Of a stretch of 64,000 nt of DNA, positions 33,628-44,365 are shown piece after piece. A program made the translations under genes and the position numbers. The notes beneath the pieces were generated by a model. The model was given only the letters and a program-made list of their open reading frames with translations, was not told the DNA's origin and searched no databases. The stretch covers positions 20,011,009 through 20,075,008 of the forward strand of contig CM059578.1 in assembly GCA_030386875.1 (NCBI GenBank), given 5' to 3'. The stretch's first letter is position 1; every line of letters starts with the position of its first letter. Source of the stretch: Morinoia aosen. Its lineage: Eukaryota; Arthropoda; Malacostraca; Amphipoda; Talitridae.

Positions 33628-33748
33628 CTTTCCACTCGAGGGAACCATCTTCGAAATTAATCACTGCATTATTCAGAACGTCTCTTCCTAAAATTAGAGC
33701 GTAATCAAATTTAGCATCTCTAATGATTAAAGCACTAGTCTTAATGCT
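33628..33748 (-). mobile_element. 121-bp fragment of a gypsy protease related to the young 9.3-18.8 kb element
   Basis: The minus strand reads ALIIRDAKFDYALILGRDV and NNAVINFEDGSLEWKG, parallel to ALILKDGEFKYDVILGRDI in the young element. It is joined directly to LTR on one side and to LINE sequence on the other. Fossil fragment. Confidence 0.75.
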
Positions 33749-33749
33749 A

Positions 33750-34260
33750 ATGACTGACCATGTTGACATGTTCGACAATATTGATCCAGATCTCGATCAT
33801 TTGAATAGACTGCACCCAAACCTAAATGAAACTGGAAACTGTAAACACCTAAATATTAAAAAATTCAATGAATCGATGAGGAAGACCTGTAACGATTTTT
33901 CTCTATTATGTTGGAACTGTAGATCCATTTATCCGAAAATAGATGAAATATCTTGTACTATCACTGAGCTGAACAGCAATTTTGATGTTCTCAGTTTCAC
34001 CGAAAGTTGGCTAGACGACTCATCTAAAGACCTGATTCAAATTCAAAACTATTATAGCCATCATACACTCCGTAGTAACAAACGTGGTGGTGGCATCAGT
34101 ACGTACATATCTAAACATATATCTTCGAAAGTCATTTCAAGTGCAACTATGAATCGTGAACTTATTGTGACCTTATTTATAGAACTAACGAAAAATGATA
34201 AACGGATTATGCTTGGGACGTTTATCAGTATCAGTAGAGTAAATTTTTTTTTGAAATTGG
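33750..34260 (+). pseudogene. LINE endonuclease fragment
   Basis: Open frame of about 170 residues with FSLLCWNCRSIYPKIDEI (Asn block), NSNFDVLSFTESWLDDS (Glu block) and SNKRGGGISTYISKHISS. This is the first half of an APE-type LINE endonuclease, differing from the 23-kb LINE. It stops at a break near 34,240, and no RT follows. It is probably a fragment left between other insertions. Confidence 0.75.
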
Positions 34261-34728
34261 CACATTGGTACCAAGAAGCTACAGGCTGCACCGTCCCAGG
34301 CTGGACCTTCAATTAAGCCCGGTATACTCAAGTGTAACACAAGTTAAGGCATGCCCTAGTTACTAACATACACCTAAGTACTGTTCCTTGTTTTGACTAT
34401 TTCTGTGAAAGTACATATGAAGTAAGGGGTGGGAAAATGGTGAAATATATTGAGAGCTAACGAGTGCTTGAAATTAGTAACTCAGTGACATACTTCAGCT
34501 AGGGTGATATCGTCTTGGAAGATTATGGATGATGAAACAGCAATATGGTAGGGCGCGCTGCGTTGGTACCCCGGGGGTTTCAGCGTGGGTAAGACGTCCG
34601 GCCATAAATGGGTGGGCAGCTGAAACCCCCTACGGGGTTTGGCTGCCCAGTGCGTTTGAATGTCGAGTACTATGTACAAAATCTTCATTGCGTGACAAAA
34701 TCCTGACTTGCTGTATCACTAATGATCA
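34261..34728. other. noncoding, with two mutually exclusive hairpins near 34,565-34,655
   Basis: GGGGGTTTCAGC (about 34,571-34,582) can pair with GCTGAAACCCCC (about 34,619-34,630). The latter can instead pair as GGCAGCTGAAACCCC with GGGGTTTGGCTGCC just downstream. The rest shows nothing recognisable. Confidence 0.35.
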
Positions 34729-34740
34729 ACTCCAAGCAGG

Positions 34741-34930
34741 GTTGCGGAGTCGGAGTCGGGAGTCGGAGTCGCCGGTGTCGCATGTTTTAGGGTGGAGTCG
34801 GAGTCAGAGTCGGAGTCGATTCTCTGAAGTGTGGTGGAGTCGGAGTCGGAGTCGGAGTCGCTTTTCCGAATGTGGTGGAGTCGGAGTCGGAGTCGGAGTC
34901 GTTCATTCGGATGTGGTAGAGTCATGGTTG
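34741..34930 (+). repeat. GGAGTC subterminal repeat array (left end)
   Basis: Repeated GGAGTCGGAGTCGGAGTCG blocks separated by TGTGGT/AATGTGGT spacers. Three to four blocks are present. Translations as Ser-Asp repeats are artefacts. Confidence 0.85.
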
Positions 34931-34950
34931 GAGTCGCTATTTCTTGGTGT

Positions 34951-36539
34951 CTTCGATTCTAATTTTTGCTAAAAATTATTTATAATTGTTTAAAACTGAA
35001 AGTAAACAAAACAGAGTTAGAATACTTTGATGAAAAATGTAAAAAATTCGCAATGTTTTTGTTGATTATTTTGTTTTAAGTTTGAAACAGCGTATTTATA
35101 CCTACCACCTAATACCGTCATGTTATCTATTCATTGTGGGATTGCATACCTATATATGTATTTATGATACGTACGAGAAAGAATAAATAATTGTTGTACT
35201 GAAGTAATAATGCATATTTTGCAGTTAAAAATCAAGAATTAGTAATTGAAAGCATTGCAAATTCGTTCTGTATATTTCTTTTTCATTCATTTCCCCATCA
35301 ATTAATACATAGGAAGTGGAAAATAGTAGTAAATGTGCTGCAAGTTACTTGTAGAACTTTTCAGCTGATGCAATACATTGTACTCACATAAGGAGTGGTA
35401 ACTCTGTACACTCTTCATGATGCATTGATTGATAATGACTAGTCTTTGCAGAAACCCAATGTTATGTTGTGATAATAAATATTTCTAGTCTTTAGGTTAT
35501 GATACCTTGCCAATGAGTAGTCTTTGCCAAAACCTGAAGCTATGGTCTGGTGCATAAAGACTTTTAGTTTTCAGGTTATGTTATCACAATTGATGTGGCT
35601 TCCTTGTCTTTAGATCAAGTTAACAAGTATTAATAATAAAAATTTCTGCTCATTTCTAAAGTTATTCCTTGAATGTTGTTTGATTCTTTCAGAGTTAGGT
35701 TGTGTTTCACTATATCGTCATTATGTTTAATTTTTATCTTCGTATCACTCCCCAGTATCTAAGTAAGCATACGCTGAAATGGAGAATTTTATAATTATGT
35801 TGATACAATTTAAAAAATGAAATAGTATCCGTTTTGCAGCATTGTATAATTGATTACTTCTTCTTAAGGAAGTTTGGGAAATGTTGTAAGGTAATCAACA
35901 TCGGCATTGGGACACTTGAAAAAATTAAAATACAATATAAACGAGCTGCAATGAAAATAATTACTCACACTAGCAAAAATTTCACTTATAGTCACATACA
36001 TATTGTAATTGAAAACAATGCACTATCTCAGCTGCAATGGTTGTTACATTTATGCGATAGTACAAATTCTCTTGCTGGACAAATTCTCTTGTGCCTGGTG
36101 AAACTCGTATCACAGATACGGTCATTGAGCATCTTTAAGCGCGTGAAAGGGAGACAGACCAACCAACAAAGACGGACAGCCAATTTTATTTGTTCAATGA
36201 AATTTCCTGTTGAATATCTTCCGTGTTTCTGATGGCGGCTTTGTGGAAGAAAAAGTTTTCTTCAGTTGGCCTCTCATAGTTCACAGACCAGAATTTGAAA
36301 CTCTTGAAATTATTTCTTTCTGTTATTTGTTTTTTGTTTTGCAGCTCCATCTTTTCTTTTCGTTTTTTTTGTGTTTAAATTTAACTTTCTATAATTAAGC
36401 ATGTTAGAGCTTCTAGCAGACCTGCATAAACCTTAAATCGCTTAAATTAACATTACTCGTGACGCTTTGGCGTTCACTCATTAAATTTTCTTTGAGCTTG
36501 CTTTGCTTGGACAGCTTGTCGCCCGTTTAATAAAAGTGG
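34951..36539. other. interior of the hAT-like candidate, no recognised gene
   Basis: AT-rich. An open frame of 132 codons (35,834-36,232) contains SQLQWLLHLCDSTNSLAGQI but matches no family I know. Two imperfect copies of an 80-bp segment with TAGTCTTTGC lie at 35,435-35,590. Confidence 0.35.
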
Positions 36540-36547
36540 GTCTGGTA

Positions 36548-38247
36548 CAGGGATGGAAAAAACCCTGGGTTTTTTAAAAAAAAAACCCACGTGGGTTTTT
36601 TTGGGTTAAATTTTTTTTTGGGGTTTTATTGTTTTTTTTTGTGCTCTATTGTTTTTTTTGTAATACCTACTTTTGTTTAAAAGAGTTATTCACACAGCTC
36701 CAGTTGCCTCTTTTCCAGATTCATATATATACACTTATTGAGTAAATATTATTTGATTACTTCATTTCCAACATTATATTACATTGTTATATGAATTATT
36801 ACATTATATGAACAATATATGAAGCACGTTTGTCCACAATTACCATTTACCAATTACCATATGCATAGGGACATAGCTCTGCAGTCTGTAAAGATATAAG
36901 ATGTGCAAAGAGAATTGCTATGTTTGTCAATTCATAGTAAGTTGTTTTAGCAGCAGACAGACGCAAGTCATGTGAGAGGGAAGCGCCCTGCAGATCATAA
37001 GTAACCACCACAAGCAACTTGAAGCAAGACAGCTGCACATCACTTAACAGTCATGCTGTTAACAACTTAACATGTGTATTGTGTGAGCTGGAGGGCTTAG
37101 CAGCGCAAGCCAAGTCAGTCAACCACACTGTTACATGTTACAACATTTAGTGATATACCAAAAATATTTTTTTTCAAATTTGCCAAAAAAATCACTTTTT
37201 GCAGTTCAGGATAGCAACAAACACTAAAATGATTAGAAATAAATGCTCTAACAGATTCCATCGTCAAAGTTGTTCCAGTGCAGCTTGAATGCTCACCATA
37301 GGCCAGTCGTTTCTTTACTTTCTTACCCCATGATGGCTGCGGTCGTGTCTTACCCCATCTGACTATAATTGTTAGACTTATTTCAGGCAAAGCTCTCACA
37401 GAAGACAGATATTGAAGAGTAATTGGCTGAGTACGATCCGGAGTTCATCGGTGCGCTTTATTTGTATAAATTGAAGGACTCTAATATCTTCCCAAAACAC
37501 ATGTTCAACAAGAATATCACTAAGACAATTATTCCTCGTTGATGGTGGGATATTCAAGACATGAAACAGCAGAAAATACAGATTCCTGGAAAAACACTGG
37601 AAGAGGGTTTCTGCAAGTTTATGAGCAATCTTCATTCTTGCCCCGCAAGTTCAGGATCCATTGAGAGAATTTTCTCAACATTTGGAATTGTGTGGAATAA
37701 ATTGAGAAATAGATTAGGATCGGAACGCGCACAGAAATTGGTCTCATTATATTGCCACCTCACAAATGATCATGATGTGGATGACAACGATGAAATGGCA
37801 GTGGACGTAGAAAGAGAAACACAGTGGTACTGTAGTAGCAGTCTAGTCTAGAAGACAGAGGAAGAATTCAGAAGTCTCTGTATTATCAAATAGTCAAACT
37901 GCATGTTTCCTAATTTTTGTTTTTTACTTTGGAAATGGAACTCATGGAAATATACTAGTCCCTCGAGTTTTTTTTGTGATTAGGGTTTTTCTTATTTTTA
38001 TAGTGGTGTTTTTTTGTTTTTCAGTATTTTTTGTCAGAGTCATGCAAATGCATTGGACAAATTTTTGGCAATATAAATATTTACCTGATTTTGATTCTAT
38101 AAGGTTGAAAACAAGTGAAATTTAAATAGCACGAATAAAACCCAAAAAAGCCCAAAAAACCCACAATTAAGTGTTTTTTTACATATTTTTTTTGGGCATT
38201 TTTGGGTGTTTTTTTTTTTTGTCTGGGTTTTTTATGTGCCAACCCTG
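36548..38247 (+). mobile_element. hAT DNA transposon, internally decayed, perfect 8-bp target duplication
   Basis: GTCTGGTA at 36,540-36,547 is repeated exactly at 38,248-38,255. Termini are CAGGGATGGAAAAAACCC and, reversed, CAGGGTTGGCAC. Homopolymer-rich subterminal A/T runs with GGGTTTTTT motifs flank the interior. A transposase C-terminus is at 37,410-37,851. At 1.7 kb it is shorter than autonomous hATs, and the N-terminal BED finger part was not recognised. Confidence 0.92.
37410..37851 (+). pseudogene. hAT transposase C-terminal part with dimerisation domain
   Basis: The plus strand gives AEYDPEFIGALYLYKLKDS and NIFPKHMFNKNITK, then a stop before WWDIQDMKQQKIQIPGK. The diagnostic hATC block follows: SCPASSGSIERIFSTFGIVW and NKLRNRLGSERAQKLVSLY. 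This domain makes hAT transposase dimers. The catalytic core upstream is missing or scrambled, so it cannot be active. Confidence 0.88.
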
Positions 38248-38255
38248 GTCTGGTA

Positions 38256-38948
38256 ACTCTAACTTATTTCACTTGCGTAAAAAGCAGTCTCTTTCTGCGA
38301 CTTGAACTCCTCGACCCGGCTCATGCAGCCTTTTGAATAGGCACTTATTATTCAAGGTAATTAATTGTCAATTAATTGTTAAAATCTTAGTGCTATATAC
38401 AATCTGGCAATAAGATACGATATTCAGCTGTCGGCGACCAGACATCTTAAAACTTTGTATCTCTCTACTCAGAACGTCACTAAAATTTCCTACCGGAGTA
38501 CCGTGCTGATGACAGGCCACGTCCATTGGTTGTCTTTTATTTTTAGGGAGTTTCATTTTTAAAAACTAACCTTGCGTTAAAAAAGATCTTCAGTCCCCAT
38601 TTTAAAGGAATTTAGTAATAAAAATACTAAAGAGGACGCTTCTGTGCGTACTGTTGGAATCCTCAAGATACGCCTTACTTGGGTACGGTTTCTCTTTTTG
38701 CGCATCTCGGGAAACGACTTGCTGTTGTTCCCTTGAAGTTCTTCTGTATTTGAAATAAATGTTTGAACAGTCGCCCTTGAATTTTAAATCCTAAAACTCC
38801 ATTGTGATAACATAGAGATTACGCTCACGAAATACCTAAATCTATTTATTTATTTGTTTAAAGAAGACACTTGACCTTTTATTGGGGAAAACCCTAAAAT
38901 AATAATAATAAAAACCTTTTATTGTTTAAGAACAATCAACACTATTCT
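38256..38948. other. noncoding interior of the hAT-like candidate
   Basis: No gene is seen. An AATAATAATAATA microsatellite lies near 38,898. Confidence 0.4.
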
Positions 38949-39717
38949 GGGTGTCCCATAAAAATGTCCAGGACTTTTTAATTCACTATATCTCCGCTTT
39001 AAATTAACATATTTTAATTGTCTTATATTAACAATGTAGTCAATTTTGTTTCCTTTTCAAATAATTTAAGTTTTTGAAAATCAGTTGAATAACCACTTCA
39101 AGATGATCGATTTACTGAAAGGGGTAGAAAAATTGTTCAAAGGGAAAGTTTTAAAAAACAACACTGTTGTTTTTCATTTCTCAATACCTACTGTCAAGAA
39201 TAATTTCATAACGATGTATCCTACACACCACCAAGTATTTAAACCCTCTGAGAGGTTTCAAGTTTCAAGTGTTCTCAATAATAGTGTTTCAAGAACTGAA
39301 AGAAAACGATGAAATAATGTGTAAAACTCTTCGTTCAATGGTGGATAAAAGTAATACTTGCCTCGAGAGAAATGAAGGGTATGTCGAAGGATACTAAATT
39401 ACATTATTTATTTAAACGTTATTCAAGGTTCTGATTTGTTTCTCTTTAAAATTTTTGTTTGTTCAGTTTTATGGAAAGTAAAAAATGAAGAAGGTTATCA
39501 ATATTGTTTTAAGAACTTTTCTTTTGTACAATTAGTTTTTCTACCCCTTTCAGTAAATTAGACATTGTAAAGTGGTTATTCAACCGATTTTCAAAAACTA
39601 AAACTATTCGAAAAAGAAACAAAATTTACTACGTTGTGAAGAAAGGCAATTCAAATATGTTAATTTAAAGCGGAGATATAATTAATTAAAAATCGGGGAC
39701 ATTTATGTGGGACACCC
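38949..39717. mobile_element. 769-bp palindromic MITE with inverted arms of about 180 bp
   Basis: The left arm (38,949-39,131) starts GGGTGTCCCATAAAAATGTC. The right arm (39,537-39,717), reversed, starts GGGTGTCCCACATAAATGTC, and both arms end at CTGAAAGGGGTAG. The centre is AT-rich and noncoding. The target duplication is not clear. GGGTGTCCCA ends are common in Tc1/mariner-like MITEs, so that superfamily is my guess. Confidence 0.8.
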
Positions 39718-40609
39718 GGTATAATAAGAAGCCAGGTGTCCGTCAATTTATAAATAAGTATATGTTCTCGTGCGTAATTTACCCTATGTCATTACAATGG
39801 GAATCTGCTTGCTTGGACAGTATTATAAATACCTTTGAAATATTATTAAAAACCTGGCATCTGCTCACTTATGTTTATAAGTAAAAAACATTGCGTGAAA
39901 ATCGAATCTATTGTCAAGAAAATGCGGCTTATCACTGTAAAAAGGTATGGCAAATATTTTAAAAACTTCTTTGCGAACAATAATTTAATTTATAATGCAC
40001 AGTTGTTGCTTGCTTGGTTAGTGTGTGCGTCTGTGACGTTCTTAAAAATACTTAATGACCGTATTTGTGATACTAGTTTTACAGTGCGCAAGTAAGAGAA
40101 TACTGTATTTTAATCGAAGGGGACTATTACGATGGATATATTTGTTTGCCATCTTTATTTTGAGATTTTTATTAAAACGATGCCATTGAATCCCGTCATT
40201 TTTGGCCAATCATGTACACTAGTATCTTGATTATTAACATCCTGTAGTCAATTTAAAAGTCGTTCGTAAATAAAGAAAACAATGAACATATACACAGGTT
40301 TCAATACCTGCAACCGTTTACTACTAACAATGACTGTCGTGTGTTTATTTATACGTTTTGTGTCACACTGTTATTAACAATTGATAGGAAGAAATTAGCA
40401 CTGGCGGTCTTGGTTTCAGTTCACGGTCAATTAATACACTCATTTTCGTTGTGCAAGTGCTCTATAATAAGTCACTTTCAAAACAATTAGGGCGATCCAG
40501 AGCCTTACATACTCGAGTCTGTATCGTGAATACCGAGTTCGGTGGGGTATTGTATATTACAATGTACCGTATTGCATATCACAATAAACTGTATTTTATA
40601 TTACAATAT
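39718..40609. other. interior and right part of the hAT-like candidate
   Basis: Noncoding. GAATCCCGTCATTTTTG near 40,193 recurs near 41,753 in direct orientation, and the related copy at 63.6 kb carries the same box. 40,545-40,612 is an AT-rich tract of TATTGTAATATAC-like palindromes shared with 63,835-63,950. Confidence 0.4.
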
Positions 40610-40614
40610 ACTGT

Positions 40615-41502
40615 TGTCGATACCGTGGTTCGGTCGACGTGGGGGTTCGTGGAAAAGGGGGCTGTCTTCTGTGCAGCTACCTTTTTCGGGGGCGCTAGCT
40701 TTTCTTCGCAGCTGCCCTTCCTGAGGTTCGTGTGAGTACCGCCTACGCCGTAATCAGTCCGCTAGGGCAACAGAAGTAAATTCTGTTAGTGCCGAACTAC
40801 GGCGGTACCGTTGTGTGTGTGGGGAGAGGTTTGTGTGGGTACCGCCTACGCCGTATTCAGTCCGCTAGGGCAACAGAAGTTAATTCTGTTCGTGCCGAAC
40901 TACGGCGGTACCGTTAGGAAGACGAGCAACTGTCTGCGCCGTAATAAGACCGTTAGGGCAACAGAAGTGGATTCTGTTAGTGCCGAACTGCGACAACGTC
41001 TTCCTATACGACAAACTATGCGGAATAGTTCGTCCTTCCGAGGTGGCTCCTTAAACCCCTTATTAGGCGAGGTGTCGTATAAGACTAAAGCCTTTGTCAA
41101 TAAGGAGAAAGGAAACTCTTTTGACCTCAGGGTGTGACTTGTTTAATGCTGAATATCTTTGCAGTCCCTTTTACATACACTGATATATTTTAACAAAGAC
41201 AGTGATTTATTTTCTATTGCAAAAATAGTGCGTACAGACATGAGCTATTGCATAACAGGGTACAACTCTCAAAATTGCATTTAAAATATTAGTCTTATTT
41301 AGCTAGGTAATCAAAGAAACATTGGAATATCGAAATGTAATACAAATGATATTTAAGGGCTAACTAAAGTAAATGCACAGACGCGAGATCAGCGCAGAGA
41401 AACAGACCAAGTCGGCGTTCAGGGAGCTGGACACATAAAGAAAATACTCAAGATTATGGGTAACTAGCACAAAATCCTCGACAACACCTGCGCGGCCTGA
41501 CA
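40615..41502 (-). mobile_element. solo LTR (888 bp) of the Gmr1-like gypsy family
   Basis: Begins TGTCGATACC and ends GGCCTGACA, with ACTGT exactly duplicated at 40,610-40,614 and 41,503-41,507. It is collinear with the LTR at 27,867-28,750, which fixes the family's true LTR ends. Three tandem hairpin units lie at about 40,732-40,811, 40,834-40,911 and 40,925-41,000. It is inserted in the hAT-like candidate, so it is younger than that. Confidence 0.95.
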
Positions 41503-41814
41503 ACTGTATTACAATATACTGTATTGCATATTACAATATACATACACAAGTTCGCAGTTGCTTTCAGTAATGCTGAATTTCTGTTTCTTGGATACGACAC
41601 GAATGGCTAAAGCTACTTTTCTTGCGGCTCAAAAATACTGTGTTCTGAGAGTTTATTACTCTAATAAGAAAATTAAGTTACCTTTGTAACAAGCTGACAG
41701 CATGGAAGCTCCACTCAAACGAAAATTTGTTGAAGAAAGGTATCGAATCCCGTCATTTTTGACGGTCCGTGTACACTAGTTAAGAAATAAAATATTCATC
41801 TCATAAATTATGAA

Positions 41815-42008
41815 TAGGTGGAGTTGGAGTCACAAAATTGTGAATAGGTGGAGTCATTGTTGGAGTCGCCAAATTCTGGAAAAGTGGAGTTGGAGTCGGA
41901 ATCGGAGTCGCCAAATTCTGAAAAGGTGGAGTCGGAGTCGGAGTCGCCAAATTCTGGAAAGGTGGAGTCGGAGTCGGAGTCGCAAATTTATTCCTCCGAC
42001 TCCGAAAC
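41815..42008 (-). repeat. GGAGTC subterminal repeat array (right end)
   Basis: Blocks of GTGGAGTCGGAGTCGGAGTC separated by GCCAAATTCTGGAAAG. The same spacer occurs in the copy at 63.4 kb. Confidence 0.85.
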
Positions 42009-42197
42009 CCTGATTCCAAGTGCTGCATAGTGAAACTTATTCCCCTTCTGTCAAACCGGACCCAGCTCTGACGAGAGAAACATACACTCAGCCGTTGAGC
42101 TGCATGGAGACCTCTTCGAAGCTCCAATAAACCTCAACCAAAGAGAGAAAGACAGTGCAGGAAAAGCACGAGTGCCGAGTAGCTTGTCAGAGACAGG

Positions 42198-42379
42198 ATG
42201 GCATGTGGCCCTGAAAAGATCCCATATGAGTTCTATAAATGTGGAGGAGAGAGTGTAGTCAGTATGTTGAAATGTTTATTTGGTGAGATATGGAAGGGTG
42301 AAAGAGTACCGGATGATTGGAACAAGTGTAATGTAGTTCTGTTGCATGAGGGTGGACATAAGAGTATGAAAGAACTTAA
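42198..42379 (+). pseudogene. LINE RT, segment before the insertion
   Basis: Reads ACGPEKIPYEFYKCGGESVV, IWKGERVPDDWNKCNVVLLH and GGHKSMKELK, the RT fingers region. It continues directly into 43,567 if the insertion is set aside. Confidence 0.85.
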
Positions 42380-43566
42380 GGACACCGTCTGGGTAAAAAT
42401 CGGGATAAGTGTTGATTGTCTGTTTTTATATGCATCTTATAGAGGATTTTCTTGCGCTTCCATTGGTACTTTCCGCTTACGTTTACTCCGAATGGTGCGC
42501 CCACCAGAGGGGGGAAAGCGGTGGGGGTGGCGTAACCTTGGACCCTCCCCCCCCCCTCATTATTGGGAGTCAATTGAGCGTGTTTCTGTGCGGCAATGGC
42601 AATATAGTTCGTTCATGGGCTACTCAAAGTGCTTTCATTATTCAAACGAAACATTCTAATGCTGAGTAAATATTTTTTTATAATTTTTGGCGATTTCAGA
42701 ATTTAGCTGTTCTGCCGTATCTATGATACCGCAGCTTTCATTCATAGCTCGATGACAGCTGCAGTATCATAGCTACAGCTATGGCGAGCACACCAATCCA
42801 AAGGGCTTGAAAAGAGCTACTATACAGAAGAGTTGACATGAAAAAAAACGTATTTTGGTCGAAAGAAATGATAAAATAAAATAAGTGGTTGTTTTGAAGA
42901 ATTACACGTATTGTCTTTTGATGTATATTTTTTCCCAGAGTTCCAGAGCTACAGCAATGTAAATTATATCAATCGAAATAGCTTGAAAAGAGCTACAAAA
43001 GCTCAAGAGTTCATTGTAAAAAACTCGGTAGTTCGAAAGATAAGAGAAAAACAATTTTTTTTGTGAGAAACACGTTTTTATGGAGACTTGATAATTGGTT
43101 TCTCAAATGTATCTTCCACAATTTTAGAGCTACAAGAATGTTTTATATACCATTCGATAAGGCTTAGCAAGGTGTATCCATAAGGGCTCCAAATTTTCGA
43201 TGCATCCATTACTTTTAAAATTACACGACATGAAAAAAAAATGAAAAAAGGTCAAATATTTTTTTTATTCCCAAAATCCACAAAAAGAAGTTATCAAAAT
43301 TCCTTAGCCCTTATGGTTATATAGACATATAAGCAATCTAAAAACGAAGTAGGCCTACTGGTTCTGTAACTTCAAAATTGTAGAAGAAGATAGATTTTGA
43401 AAAAAAAATATTTTATGATATTTTTCGAAAATATAGAAAAATCCAGTGCAAATACAAAAATTTTGTCCAGGTAACAAATGATCTTTGCATCATTTCACAC
43501 TTACTGTGACAATTTCAGACAAATCCATCCGTAAATAACGGACTTTTTTCTACCCAGACGGTGTCC
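42380..43566. mobile_element. 1,187-bp piggyBac-type nonautonomous element at TTAA
   Basis: TTAA at 42,376-42,379 is duplicated at 43,567-43,570. Perfect 16-bp inverted ends GGACACCGTCTGGGTA are at both termini. No transposase: the small frames inside are not protein-like. Subterminal hairpins (for example around 42,735-42,790) are present. TTAA duplication is the piggyBac hallmark, though the GGACACC end differs from the usual CCC/CCY start. Confidence 0.9.
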
Positions 43567-44365
43567 TTAAAAATTACAGACCAATTGCACTGTGTGACAC
43601 TGTATGTAAGATCTTTTGTAGTATTTTGAATGAGAGAATGAAAAATTTAGTTTAGTTGAGGAATTAGGAGTCCTAGGTGAAGAACAGAATGGTTTTAGGC
43701 AAGATAGACGTGGGGAGGATAATCTGTTTGTAGTGAGTGAAATAATTGAGCGAATGAGGAAAGATGATAAGAAGGTGTATTTAGCATTCCTGGATATTGA
43801 AAAGGCGTATGACACAGAGTGGATCGGGTTAGGCTCTCTGAAGTTTTGAGAAAAGTTGGGTTTAGCAGAATAATAGTAAAAATTGTACAAAGTCTGTATG
43901 AGAACACAAGCGCTATATACAGGTTAGGAAATTTGGAAACAGGGCAAGTGAGGAGTGTTAGAGGAGTGAGACAGGGCTGTACTCTGTCTCCCCTGTGGTT
44001 TGGATTGTACACAGAAGAATTAGCAGTTCGGCTGAGAAGGAGTGGCTTAGGACTGAAAGTTGGTAATGAGAGACTGAGCTGTTTGTTGTATGCTGATGAT
44101 GTGGTTGTGGTTAGTGAATGTGGACATGAACTGCAAAGGATGCTTGACATTGTGAATGGATATAGTACAGATTTCAAGATGAACTTCGGTGCTGACAAAA
44201 GCAAGGTTATGGTTATAATTAGTGATGAGACTGATAGAGACAGACTGTGGAATATTGGAGAAATCAGAATAGGTAGTACAAAAGTATACAAATATCTAGG
44301 TTGTATGATAAGTGAAGATGGATGCACTAGAACTAAGGGCAGGGAAAAATTTCAAGGAACTTTTT
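43567..44365 (+). pseudogene. LINE RT, segment after the insertion
   Basis: NYRPIALCDTVCKIFCSILN continues the interrupted frame. Then come GEEQNGFRQDRRGEDNLFVV, YLAFLDIEKAYD (motif A), VRGVRQGCTLSPLWF (motif B), LSCLLYADDVVVVSE (motif C, YADD), MNFGADKSKVMVI and KVYKYLGCMIS (motif E). Two frame changes lie near 43,650 and 43,815. Confidence 0.9.

Larger units (their letters stand above)
34737..42012. mobile_element. candidate 7.3-kb hAT-like element with GGAGTC subterminal repeats
   Basis: The left terminus is CAGGGTTGCGGAGTCGGAG. The right terminus, reverse-complemented, is CAGGGTTTCGGAGTCGGAG. Flanks are ACTCCAAG (34,729-34,736) and ATTCCAAG (42,013-42,020), 7 of 8 identical. Both ends carry inverted subterminal GGAGTCGGAGTC arrays. 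CAGGG termini with 8-bp duplications are typical of hAT elements. It holds nested insertions at 36,548-38,247, 38,949-39,717 and 40,615-41,502, leaving about 3.9 kb of its own DNA. No transposase was recognised in that part, so it may be nonautonomous. Confidence 0.55.
42195..44365 (+). mobile_element. LINE ORF2 fragment (RT), split by a TTAA element
   Basis: Coding similarity runs from ACGPEKIPYEFYKCGG at 42,198 to GEIRIGSTKVYKYLG near 44,300, interrupted only by 42,380-43,566. It is 5-prime truncated, and there are two or three frame changes after the interruption. The sequence style matches the 58.5-60.1 kb fragment, whose domain would follow next in an intact element. Confidence 0.85.

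Noticed and set aside
34719-34925. Ser-Asp repeat protein frame
   Set aside because: Translation of the GGAGTC subterminal array. Similar frames occur at 41,848-42,030 and 63,340-63,534 for the same reason.
36580-36660. Homopolymer-rich tract as a regulatory site
   Set aside because: It is the subterminal part of the hAT element at 36,548-38,247, mirrored at its other end.
37115-37399. Minus-strand 94-residue frame in the hAT element
   Set aside because: Opposite to the recognised transposase strand and without a family match. Probably a shadow or scrambled remnant.
40451-41137. Open frames of 90-110 codons over the solo LTR
   Set aside because: They lie inside or across a defined LTR with a target duplication, and no protein family is seen.
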